Source of the DNA: Neptunicoccus cionae
GTDB taxonomy: Bacteria; Pseudomonadota; Alphaproteobacteria; Rhodobacterales; Rhodobacteraceae
Assembly (NCBI RefSeq): GCF_014643735.1
Contig: NZ_BMKA01000001.1
Coordinates: 1,054,001-1,118,000, forward strand
Direction: 5' to 3'
Length of the DNA stretch: 64,000 nt
Part shown: piece after piece, positions 19,489-27,677 of the stretch
Position numbering within the stretch: the stretch's first letter is position 1
How the letters are laid out: every line of letters starts with the position of its first letter
Notes under the pieces: model-generated
Seen by the model: only the letters and a program-made list of their open reading frames with translations
Database searches by the model: none
Told to the model about the DNA's origin: nothing
Program-made: the position numbers and the translations under genes

Positions 19489-20013
19489 ATGGAAGGCTTT
19501 TATCAGGAAGTAATCGGCTCTCGCAGTTTCGCCAGTATTTGGTACTGGATCGTGTTTGCTGTGGTCTGGACCCGCACCACACACTGGACGCTTGGCGTGC
19601 CTTATGAAGACGCGCGCAATGCCAAACGCTTTGGTGGGCAGTACCAGATTGATTTTGAAACCCAGATCGAGATCAACATCCGCAAAACGCTAGAGGTGTT
19701 TGAAGGCCACTCGATCGCACTGACAGGGCTGGCTGCGTTCTTTCTGGCGACGATCTTTATGCTGGGGTTTTCCTTTAACATTCAGTTCATGCAGGCAGGA
19801 TTTTTGCTGATCTTCCCGTTGACCATTGTGTCCGGTCTGTCGATCCACCTTGCCAGAAAGCTGCGGACCGAAGATCTGGACGGCGCGGCGCTCTATTCGG
19901 CCTATGTTTGGCATCGTCGGATCAAACAGGGGATCGGTGCGTTTTCGATCTTTTTCGCCGCTTTCTGGGGCGTTTCGCAGATCCTGTTCTCGCCTTATGC
20001 TGGGACGTTTTAA
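19489..20013 (+). CDS. inner-membrane protein; similar proteins are annotated component of SufBCD complex
   Basis: 174 residues with about three or four hydrophobic segments (near 14-26, 80-100, 103-122 and 145-165). Similar Rhodobacteraceae proteins carry the label component of SufBCD complex, a name I recall from annotation and cannot support from sequence; no cysteine motif is present. The ATG at 19489 has AAGGG six bases upstream; a GTG lies directly before it. Sits between hemB and mfd. Confidence 0.6.
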   Translation: MEGFYQEVIGSRSFASIWYWIVFAVVWTRTTHWTLGVPYEDARNAKRFGGQYQIDFETQIEINIRKTLEVFEGHSIALTGLAAFFLATIFMLGFSFNIQFMQAGFLLIFPLTIVSGLSIHLARKLRTEDLDGAALYSAYVWHRRIKQGIGAFSIFFAAFWGVSQILFSPYAGTF

Positions 20014-20067
20014 AGGCGGCGGGTTTTCCACCTTGTCCGATGTCACCGGCTGCGCTAAATCCGCTTG

Positions 20068-23000
20068 ATGGCACAGCAGTATAACGAAAACCACCGTACC
20101 GTCGGGGGCGCCCCCGAAGGATTTGACGCACATCTGCTGGCATCAGCACTGGCGGCGGGGAATGGCCCCGTTATGCACATCGCCCGCGATGACGCCCGAC
20201 TGGCTGCAACACGCACAGCACTTGGCCTGTTTGCCCCCGAGGTTCCGGTGTTCACTTTTCCGGCGTGGGACTGTTTGCCCTATGATCGTGTGTCCCCGAA
20301 TGCGGAGATATCTGCCGCGCGTATGGCCGTTCTGGCAGCTCTTGCGGCGGGGTTTGATCGACCGTTCATCCTGCTGACAACAGTGGCCGCTGTCACCCAG
20401 CGCGTGCCAGCCCGCGACACGCTGAAATCGGCGAGCTTCGTGGCCGAGGTGGGCCGACAGGTGGACGAGAAAGCCTTGCGGGACTTCTTTGCCCGTATGG
20501 GGTTTGTGCAAGCACCAACCGTTACAGAACCTGGCGATTTTGCGATCCGTGGCGGCCTGATCGATGTCTACCCTCCCGGCGAGAGCGGCCCTGTACGGCT
20601 CGACCTGTTTGGCGATGTCCTTGACGGGGCGCGGCGGTTTGATCCTGTGACCCAGCGCACCACGGAATCCCTGCAACGCTTGGAACTGGCACCTGTGTCG
20701 GAGGTTATTCTCGACGAGCCATCAATCCAGCGGTTCCGCCAGAACTATCGCATTGAATTTGGCGCTGCCGGTACGGACGATCCCCTGTATGAGGCTGTCA
20801 GCGCAGGGCGCAAGCATCAGGGGATTGAGCACTGGGCACCGTTCTTTCATGATAAGATGGAAACCCTGTTTGATTACATCCCGAATGCGCAGGTGTTTCT
20901 GGACGACCGCACCACACAGGCGCGTCTGTCACGATGGGAAAGCATTGCAGATCAATACGATGCTCGCAAAGAAGCGCTAAGTAACAAATCTCGCATGGAC
21001 AGTGTGTATAAACCCTGTCCGCCCCATCTGCTGTATCTGGACGACGCCGCCTTTGAGGTGGAAATCACCGATCTGACGGTCAAACAATTCTCGGTTCTGC
21101 CCCAGGGCACCGGTCCTAATGTCACTGATGCAGGTGGTCGATTGGGGCGCAGTTTCGCGCCGGAACGCCAGCAGGAAACCATCAGCTTGTTTGGGGCTTT
21201 GGCCGATCATATCCGGGATCGTCAGAAGCAAGGCAATGTGGTGATTGCCAGTTATTCGGAAGGCGCACGGGAGCGATTGGGCGGTTTGCTTGCCGATCAG
21301 GATATCAACGGCGCGATAGAGATTGCGAAGCTTGGGGATCTGAAAGGCAGCGGCACGGTTGCGCTGGCGGTCTGGCCGCTGGAACAGGGGTTCGAAGCCA
21401 AAAACCTGACGGTGATTTCTGAACAGGATGTGCTGGGGGACCGGCTGATCCGCAGTCCGCGTCGTAAACGGCGGGCTGAGAACTTCCTGACCGAAGCACA
21501 AAGCCTGTCGCCCGGTGATCTGGTGGTGCATTTGGACCATGGTGTCGGGCGGTATCGCGGGCTGGAAACGGTTTCGGCGGCGGGTGCGCCTCATGATTGC
21601 ATCTTGCTGGAATACGCCAACAACGACCGTCTGTATCTGCCGGTGGAAAACATCGAGCTGCTGTCTCGCTTTGGGCATGAAGAAGGCATTCTCGACCGTC
21701 TGGGCGGCGGCGCGTGGCAGGCGAAAAAGGCTAAGCTGAAGGAACGCATCCGCGAGATGGCGGATAAACTGATCCGGATCGCGGCGGAGCGGGCCTTGCG
21801 CAAAGCCGAGGTCATGGAGCCACCGGTTGAGGCTTGGGATAAATTCTGCGCCCGCTTTCCTTATGCAGAGACCGACGACCAGTTGCACGCGATCGAGGAC
21901 GTTTTGGCGGATATGGCGTCGGGTTCGCCAATGGACCGTCTGATTTGCGGCGATGTGGGCTTTGGCAAAACCGAGGTCGCCTTGCGCGCGGCCTTTGTTG
22001 CGGCCTCTGCGGGGACGCAGGTGGCGATTATCGCGCCGACCACGTTGCTGGCACGCCAGCATTACAAATCTTTCGCCGAACGTTTCCGTAACACAGGCAT
22101 CCGCGTGCGTCAGCTGTCCCGTTTTGTCAGCGCAAAAGAGGCCGAAGCCACCCGTCAGGGCATGGCAGACGGAGGCGTGGAAATCGTGATCGGCACCCAT
22201 GCGCTGCTGGCGAAAGGGATCAAATTTGCGAACCTCGGCCTGTTGGTGATTGACGAGGAACAGCACTTCGGTGTGACCCACAAGGAACGGCTGAAACAAC
22301 TCCGCTCTGATGTGCACGTGCTCACGCTAACTGCAACGCCGATCCCACGGACCTTGCAAATGTCCCTGTCCGGCGTGCGCGAACTGTCGGTTATTGGCAC
22401 GCCGCCGGTGGATCGTCTGGCGATCCGCACCTATGTGTCCGAATTCGACGCCATCACCATCCGCGAGGCGCTTTTGCGCGAACACTATCGCGGCGGGCAG
22501 TCCTTTTTTGTGGTGCCCCGCGTGTCCGATCTGGCGGAGATCGAAGAGTTCCTGAAAACGCAGGTGCCCGAGGTCAGCTTTATCACCGCCAACGGCCAGA
22601 TGGCCGCCGGAGAGCTGGACGAGCGGATGAACGCCTTTTACGACGGCAAGTACGATGTACTGCTGGCCACAACGATTGTGGAATCCGGTTTGGATATTCC
22701 AACCGCCAACACCATGATCATTCACCGCGCAGATATGTTTGGCCTGTCCCAGCTGTACCAAATCCGCGGTCGGGTCGGGCGTTCCAAAACCCGTGCTTAT
22801 GCCTATCTTACCACCAAACCGCGCAAGCCGCTGACACCCAACGCAGAAAAACGTTTGCGGGTGCTCGGCAGTCTCGACAGTCTGGGGGCGGGCTTTACGC
22901 TGGCGTCACAGGATTTGGATATTCGCGGGGCAGGGAACCTGCTTGGCGATGAACAGTCCGGCCATGTGCGCGAAGTAGGGTTCGAGTTGTATCAGGAGAT

Positions 23001-23511
23001 GCTGGAAGAGGCGATTGCCAAGATGAAGGCAGGCGAGATGGAAGGCCTTTCGGAATACGAAGGGTCGTGGTCGCCGCAGATCAATCTTGGCGTGCCTGTG
23101 CTGATCCCCGAAAGCTTTGTGCCCGATCTTGACGTGCGCCTTGGTCTTTACCGGCGTCTGTCGTCCCTGTCGACAAAGGTGGAACTGGAAGGGTTTGCAG
23201 CCGAACTGATCGACCGGTTTGGCAAGCTGCCGTCCGAGGTTAACACTCTGCTGCGCATCGTGCGGGTGAAATCCATGTGTAAACGGGCCGGAATTGCGAA
23301 GCTGGACGGGGGCCCGAAAGGGGCAGTGATCCAGTTCCACAACGACAAATTCGCCAATCCAGCAGGGCTTGTGGACTATCTGCAAAAGCAAAATGGCACG
23401 GCAAAGGTGAAGGACAACAAGATCATCGTGCGCCGTGACTGGTCCAAAGACGACACGAAAATCAAAGGCGCATACATCATCGCCCGCGATCTCGCCGCGC
23501 AAGCCAAGTAG
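20068..23511 (+). CDS. mfd: transcription-repair coupling factor Mfd
   Basis: Removes RNA polymerase stalled at lesions and recruits UvrAB; 1147 residues, typical. The N-terminal UvrB-like region (FPAWDCLPYDRVSPN near 68-82) lies ahead of the polymerase-interacting domain (DLVVHLDHGVGRYRGLE near 490). The RecG-type translocase has GDVGFGKTEVALRAAF, DEEQHFGV and TATPIPRTLQMSL, the TRG-like QIRGRVGRSKTRAYAY follows, and the regulatory C-terminus ends the protein. I saw no SOS box in the 54 nt upstream. uvrA is 37 kb away. Confidence 0.97.
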   Translation: MAQQYNENHRTVGGAPEGFDAHLLASALAAGNGPVMHIARDDARLAATRTALGLFAPEVPVFTFPAWDCLPYDRVSPNAEISAARMAVLAALAAGFDRPFILLTTVAAVTQRVPARDTLKSASFVAEVGRQVDEKALRDFFARMGFVQAPTVTEPGDFAIRGGLIDVYPPGESGPVRLDLFGDVLDGARRFDPVTQRTTESLQRLELAPVSEVILDEPSIQRFRQNYRIEFGAAGTDDPLYEAVSAGRKHQGIEHWAPFFHDKMETLFDYIPNAQVFLDDRTTQARLSRWESIADQYDARKEALSNKSRMDSVYKPCPPHLLYLDDAAFEVEITDLTVKQFSVLPQGTGPNVTDAGGRLGRSFAPERQQETISLFGALADHIRDRQKQGNVVIASYSEGARERLGGLLADQDINGAIEIAKLGDLKGSGTVALAVWPLEQGFEAKNLTVISEQDVLGDRLIRSPRRKRRAENFLTEAQSLSPGDLVVHLDHGVGRYRGLETVSAAGAPHDCILLEYANNDRLYLPVENIELLSRFGHEEGILDRLGGGAWQAKKAKLKERIREMADKLIRIAAERALRKAEVMEPPVEAWDKFCARFPYAETDDQLHAIEDVLADMASGSPMDRLICGDVGFGKTEVALRAAFVAASAGTQVAIIAPTTLLARQHYKSFAERFRNTGIRVRQLSRFVSAKEAEATRQGMADGGVEIVIGTHALLAKGIKFANLGLLVIDEEQHFGVTHKERLKQLRSDVHVLTLTATPIPRTLQMSLSGVRELSVIGTPPVDRLAIRTYVSEFDAITIREALLREHYRGGQSFFVVPRVSDLAEIEEFLKTQVPEVSFITANGQMAAGELDERMNAFYDGKYDVLLATTIVESGLDIPTANTMIIHRADMFGLSQLYQIRGRVGRSKTRAYAYLTTKPRKPLTPNAEKRLRVLGSLDSLGAGFTLASQDLDIRGAGNLLGDEQSGHVREVGFELYQEMLEEAIAKMKAGEMEGLSEYEGSWSPQINLGVPVLIPESFVPDLDVRLGLYRRLSSLSTKVELEGFAAELIDRFGKLPSEVNTLLRIVRVKSMCKRAGIAKLDGGPKGAVIQFHNDKFANPAGLVDYLQKQNGTAKVKDNKIIVRRDWSKDDTKIKGAYIIARDLAAQAK

Positions 23512-23537
23512 GTCGGGCTTCAGCCCGACCCATTACT

Positions 23538-24734
23538 TCACACCGAACGCGGGTTCTGCAAGTTCAGAAAAAAACCGATTGCAGCGCAAGTCCCGACCCC
23601 GAACATCAGGGGCAGGCCGGTCCCGTTGAACATTTGCCCGATCGGCACGGCGATCAGGATGCTGGCCAGTGTGGACACCGACCCGATAATCGCACTGGCG
23701 GTGCCTGCAATATGGCCCATAGGCTCCATCGCGAGCGCGTTGACGTTGGAAAACACCAATCCGCTGAGGAAAAACAGCATCATGGACCAACCGATCACCA
23801 CATAAAGCAAAACATCGCCAGAAATCAGACCTGAGGCGATCAATGTACCGACACTGATCGAACCCACAGCAAGCAGGGCGAGCCCGATGGTGCTGAGCAA
23901 CCACATGCCAAGGCGCACGACCAGCGCCGCGTTCAAGGCGCTTGCCGTCCCTGATACGAGTGCGATGATGGCAAAATAAACCGGAAAGCGCGCGCCTGCA
24001 TCCAGCCAGACCACGAAGAGTTGTTGGGCGCTGGAAATGTAAGAAAAAACAATCGCGTAGGACATGCACAGGACAAGCAGGGAGATCACTACTCGTCTGG
24101 ATGCTGCCATCTCTTTGGCCGCAGAGATCATTGTCGCGACCCGCATAGGGCGGCGTCTTTCGGGAGTGTGGGTTTCCTCTTGCCGGATCCACAACCACAG
24201 TCCCACCGCGCAGCCAAGAACCACAAAAGACATGAAGATCGCGCGCCAGCCAAAGGCCAGCATGATGCCCTGTCCGATCAGCGGCGCAACGGCAGGCACC
24301 AGCACAAACATCATCATCGCCAGCGAGACCACGCGGGCCATCTGTCGACCGGTGTAAAGGTCACGGACCATCGCCATGCCAACGGTACGGGGGGCGGAGA
24401 TTCCCAAGCCTTGGATGAAACGGGCCAGCAGCAGCATTTCAAGGGACTGACTGCCCCATGCCCAAAAGCTGGTTATGATAAACACACCGATCCCGCCCAG
24501 CAGAACCGGCTTGCGCCCAATCGCATCGGAGAGGGGGCCGCTGATCAGCTGCCCACAACCGGTGCCCAGCACAAAAGCCGCCACAACCAGTTGCACGCGG
24601 TTGGCGTTACTAGTGTTCAGATCCGCCGCCATTTCACCGAAAGCCGGCAGCATCGCGTCTGTGCCAAAGGCGATCAGCGAAAACAGCAGGGCCGTCAGCA
24701 GGATAAATTCAGGCAGCGCAAGACGTTTTCCCAT
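23538..24734 (-). CDS. MFS drug efflux transporter, Bcr/CflA type
   Basis: 398 residues with about 12 predicted membrane spans. The MFS motif A between helices 2 and 3 reads GPLSDAIGRKPVLLGG (about 58-73), and motif C-like residues typical of drug/H+ antiporters are present. The start at 24734 (MGKRLALPEF) has GGAG upstream; an in-frame start 71 codons earlier lacks support. Likely the last gene of a leftward set with the DsbA-family oxidoreductase (67-nt gap). Substrate unknown. Confidence 0.85.
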   Translation of the reverse strand: MGKRLALPEFILLTALLFSLIAFGTDAMLPAFGEMAADLNTSNANRVQLVVAAFVLGTGCGQLISGPLSDAIGRKPVLLGGIGVFIITSFWAWGSQSLEMLLLARFIQGLGISAPRTVGMAMVRDLYTGRQMARVVSLAMMMFVLVPAVAPLIGQGIMLAFGWRAIFMSFVVLGCAVGLWLWIRQEETHTPERRRPMRVATMISAAKEMAASRRVVISLLVLCMSYAIVFSYISSAQQLFVVWLDAGARFPVYFAIIALVSGTASALNAALVVRLGMWLLSTIGLALLAVGSISVGTLIASGLISGDVLLYVVIGWSMMLFFLSGLVFSNVNALAMEPMGHIAGTASAIIGSVSTLASILIAVPIGQMFNGTGLPLMFGVGTCAAIGFFLNLQNPRSV

Positions 24735-24801
24735 GAGAGGACTCCGATAGACGGGGCAGGCGCAGCTACCCCGATAAAATTTCTTAAAGCAACTTTGCCG
24801 G

Positions 24802-25449
24802 TTAGGAGCCGGCCTTTTCGTGCGCTTCGCTGATCTCTGAGATAACTTTTTCCCAAAGCTCGGTCGGTTGCGCGCCCTGAACCACGTAATGCTTGCCAAT
24901 AATAAAGCAGGGAACGCCGCTGATTCCCCGTTCGCGTGCAGAGGCATCCCGTTCCTGAATCTCTTTGGCGTCCTGATCCCCGTTCAACAACCGGCGCACC
25001 ATTTCGCCGTCCATACCGGCGTCAGATGCGATGGAAACCAGCAGATCAACGTCAGAGATGTCCTGTCCTTCCTTGAAGTAGGCGGTAAACAGGCGATCCA
25101 CCACGGCGTTCTGATGGCCCTCAACGGCTGCCCAGTGAAGCAGGCGGTGGGCGTTCAGGGTGCTTGGCGTGCGTTTGATGCCCTCAAAATCTATATCGAT
25201 TCCCGCATCCTCGGCGGCTTGGGCAATCGCGCCATAGGTTTTGATCGCGCCTTCCTTGCCTCCGAATTTCGCTTCCAGATATTCGCGCCGGTCCATGCCT
25301 TCGGCTGGCATGGTCGGGTTCAACTGGAAGGGATGCCACTCGATCACCAGATCATGATCGGGGTGCTTTTCCAGCGCGCGATCCAGTTTTGTCTTTCCGA
25401 TATAGCACCACGGGCAGATCGGATCAGAAATAATATCGAGTTTCGTCAT
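24802..25449 (-). CDS. DsbA family (FrnE-like) oxidoreductase
   Basis: 215 residues, thioredoxin-fold protein with CPWC at residues 12-15 (SDPICPWCYIG), an inserted helical domain, and the cis-Pro loop GVPCFII (about 176-182). There is no signal peptide, so it is cytoplasmic like FrnE or 2-hydroxychromene-2-carboxylate isomerase relatives. The extra Cys next to the cis-Pro is notable. It stands between the AMP-forming ligase and the MFS pump on the same strand. Confidence 0.88.
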   Translation of the reverse strand: MTKLDIISDPICPWCYIGKTKLDRALEKHPDHDLVIEWHPFQLNPTMPAEGMDRREYLEAKFGGKEGAIKTYGAIAQAAEDAGIDIDFEGIKRTPSTLNAHRLLHWAAVEGHQNAVVDRLFTAYFKEGQDISDVDLLVSIASDAGMDGEMVRRLLNGDQDAKEIQERDASARERGISGVPCFIIGKHYVVQGAQPTELWEKVISEISEAHEKAGS

Positions 25450-25546
25450 GTTGTTTCAACCACTTAAGCACGGCGGGCCGATTCAGTTCCGACATGCCGC
25501 GATGTTTCGCATAAAAAGGGAAACGCTGCGTGGGAACACGCTGCGC

Positions 25547-27049
25547 CTAGACCTTCCAGTCACGCAACGCCTTGCGCTGCACCTTGTTGTTCGCCCCCGT
25601 GGGAAGCGTGTCCATTCGCACGAACATACGCGGCTGTTTGTATTTTGCCAGCGTCCGCGCGCAATTTTCTGTGAGCTTTGCGTCCAGATCGCGGTCAGCC
25701 ACATAAAATCCGGCGATAACGTGGACACCGGCACGGACCTCTACCTCCGCTGCGGCGGCATGTTCGACACCTTCGCAGGCCAGCATGGCAGCTTCGACTT
25801 CAAGCGGGGACACGCGATACCCGCCCGCGTTCATCATATCGTCATCCCGCCCTAAATAGGTGATGTAGCCGTCTTCATCCATCGACACAGTGTCACCCGT
25901 GACAAACCAGTCTCCCTGAAATTTTGCCGCCGTTTCAGCGGGTTGCCCCATGTACCCCAGCATGAGCCCCTGATCGGAGCGATGGACCGCAAGGACCCCC
26001 GGTTGATTGGCCTCAACCGGACCGTCAGGACCAAGCACCCCAATGTGGCGGCCCTGCTGAACGCGACCGGATGTGCCGGATTTCGGGGGGACATTCGGGC
26101 TGGAGGAGACAAAAGTGGACACCTCGCTCATGCCGAGCGCCTCGTACACCTGTTTGCCGGTCTGTTCCTGCCAAGCGGACAGAACCGCAGCAGGCATCTT
26201 TTCCCCCGCGCTAAGCCCGTGGCGCAGCCCGTCAAAGCCGTCTGCGCCGGTTTCCACAATCTGGCGATAGACACCCGGAGCCGCTGCAAAAATCGTGGCG
26301 CGGTGTTGCGCCACCAGTTTGCCCCAGATGCTGCGATCGGGCGGGCCTGTGTAAACCATCGCCGTGGCGCCGATGGCCCAAGGGTCAAGCAACCCCGTCC
26401 CAAGGGTGTAGGTCCAATTAAAGGCGCCAGCGTGCAGCATGCGATCATCTGCGCGCAGGCCGTACCAGCCGTTCCACATCATCCGTCGCGCCCAAACGGC
26501 ACGATGGGCGTGCATCACGGCGCGGGGCTTCCCCGAGGTGCCGGAGGTATAGATCATATAGGCCAGCCTGTCCGGATCGCCCATCACAGGGGCCGCTGGT
26601 TCTGCTGCGCGCAGTCGTGCGACACCGGCGGCATCCAGCGTGGGAACACCAAGTTTTGCAATCGGTTCCAGCCCACCTGCAAAGGCGACTAGCTTTGGTT
26701 CAAGCTCTGCCACGATGCTGCGGACTTCGGGTTCTGTCAGCAAGGCAGATGTGGGGACGGGAACGATTCCCACAGCAATCGCCGCAAGAAACAATATCGG
26801 AAAGGCCGCATCATTCCCAACCCGCAGCAACAGGCGATCGCCCGCCACCAGGCCGGTATCCAACAAACCACCAGCTGTGCGCCAAACCGCATCCCGCAAA
26901 TCTGCATAACGCCAGCGGGTCGTCGTCTGTGCGATGACCTCTAACGCGATGGCATCATCTTTACCGGCGGCCAAAACATAGTGCGCAAGATTGAATGACA
27001 CGGGGCAGGGCAAGGGCGCACCTTCGTTGAATATTGCAGCTTGGGACAT
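25547..27049 (-). CDS. AMP-forming acyl-CoA synthetase, benzoate-CoA-ligase-like
   Basis: 500 residues of the ANL superfamily. The P-loop is MIYTSGTSGKPRAVMH (about 164-179); the adenine-binding motif is YEALGMSE; the GDTVSMDEDGYITYLGRDDDMMNAGGYRVSPLEVE hinge region is intact, and the catalytic Lys lies in the last 15 residues (NNKVQRKALRD). The organisation is closest to benzoate/acyl-CoA ligases used for carboxylate activation, but the acid is not predictable. The ATG at 27049 was preferred over one 30 codons upstream, which lies in the promoter region. Confidence 0.85.
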   Translation of the reverse strand: MSQAAIFNEGAPLPCPVSFNLAHYVLAAGKDDAIALEVIAQTTTRWRYADLRDAVWRTAGGLLDTGLVAGDRLLLRVGNDAAFPILFLAAIAVGIVPVPTSALLTEPEVRSIVAELEPKLVAFAGGLEPIAKLGVPTLDAAGVARLRAAEPAAPVMGDPDRLAYMIYTSGTSGKPRAVMHAHRAVWARRMMWNGWYGLRADDRMLHAGAFNWTYTLGTGLLDPWAIGATAMVYTGPPDRSIWGKLVAQHRATIFAAAPGVYRQIVETGADGFDGLRHGLSAGEKMPAAVLSAWQEQTGKQVYEALGMSEVSTFVSSSPNVPPKSGTSGRVQQGRHIGVLGPDGPVEANQPGVLAVHRSDQGLMLGYMGQPAETAAKFQGDWFVTGDTVSMDEDGYITYLGRDDDMMNAGGYRVSPLEVEAAMLACEGVEHAAAAEVEVRAGVHVIAGFYVADRDLDAKLTENCARTLAKYKQPRMFVRMDTLPTGANNKVQRKALRDWKV

Positions 27050-27206
27050 GGAACCTGTCTGTGTGAAGTAATACGGGACAGCACGGGGATAAGCCCCAAG
27101 CGGACCATGTTCAAGGTGAACGCTGGATCGGCTGGTCAAACTCGGGATTCCGCTGCGTTCGGTGCACGGAAACCGGCGCTGCCCGCGCGAACTTCCACTC
27201 AGCTTG

Positions 27207-27221
27207 TTAAGACTCTGTTAA
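27207..27221. promoter_or_regulatory. CtrA-type site TTAA-N7-TTAA
   Basis: Exact TTAA-GACTCTG-TTAA. The spacer contains GACTC, a CcrM (GANTC) methylation sequence. It lies 158 nt before the AMP ligase start on one side and 457 nt before the peptide-binding protein on the other; which promoter it serves is open. Confidence 0.6.
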
Positions 27222-27299
27222 CCAAGGGAAACTACCTAAAACTTAACAATTTTCAACCTAAGGTATTTGTCGTGAATTGTTCAAGAATATGTGAATCCG

Positions 27300-27350
27300 G
27301 TCCGCCTGCTGCCTGTTGACGTGAGAGAATCGATTCTTCAAAAGGCGGAC
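27300..27350. repeat. inverted repeat enclosing a 12-bp palindrome
   Basis: Arms GTCCGCC (27300-27306) and GGCGGAC (27344-27350) enclose the perfect palindrome AGAATCGATTCT at 27326-27337. This could be an RNA stem with an inner hairpin or a protein-binding site. No known RNA family is recognised. Confidence 0.5.
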
Positions 27351-27488
27351 TTCCCTAGGATCGGTTCATTCATGGTCAACTTGGGGAGACGCACTGAAGA
27401 GAGCGGGCAACTCCCAAGATGGCACCGTAGCGTCAATGGAATAAGGGGATTCCACTCTGGAGGCTTTGAATTGTTAGATAAACAGATC

Positions 27489-27518
27489 AAAAAAAAACGC
27501 CCTCACAAGGAGGGCGTT
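27489..27518 (-). terminator. minus-strand intrinsic terminator without an annotated gene upstream
   Basis: A 9-bp perfect stem AACGCCCTC/GAGGGCGTT (27496-27504 and 27510-27518) with a 5-nt loop is followed on the minus strand by nine T residues (A run at 27489-27497 on the plus strand). It faces transcripts coming from the right, where the only gene is on the opposite strand. Confidence 0.75.
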
Positions 27519-27677
27519 AAGTTATTGAGGCAGGTTTCATACAGGCAAGAAACCTATCGAGCAGTAAAGATGTTATACAAAATCCCAATCCCTGCGCCAA
27601 GCAAAATTTTGAAGTATTTCCCCGACAGGCTTGATACATATGGAAAAACGTCAAACCGAGAGTGTAATGTTGCGCCG

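Larger units (their letters stand above)
27050..27677. other. 628-nt intergenic region with regulatory and structured elements
   Basis: Lies between the divergent AMP ligase and peptide-binding protein genes. An open frame in phase with the latter extends back to 27291, but it contains no good start, and a signal peptide begins only at 27678. Contents: a CtrA-type site (27207-27221), a long inverted repeat (27300-27350), a perfect 12-bp palindrome (27326-27337) and a minus-strand terminator hairpin (27489-27518). I find no convincing protein gene in it. Confidence 0.6.

Noticed and set aside
20977-22317. 446-codon minus-strand open frame within mfd
   Set aside because: It is antisense to a clear Mfd coding sequence with all helicase motifs; composition is that of a GC-rich shadow frame and no domain is recognisable.
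27291-27677. 129-codon upstream extension of the peptide-binding protein
   Set aside because: The extension has no good start and would bury the signal peptide; it also runs through the minus-strand terminator hairpin.
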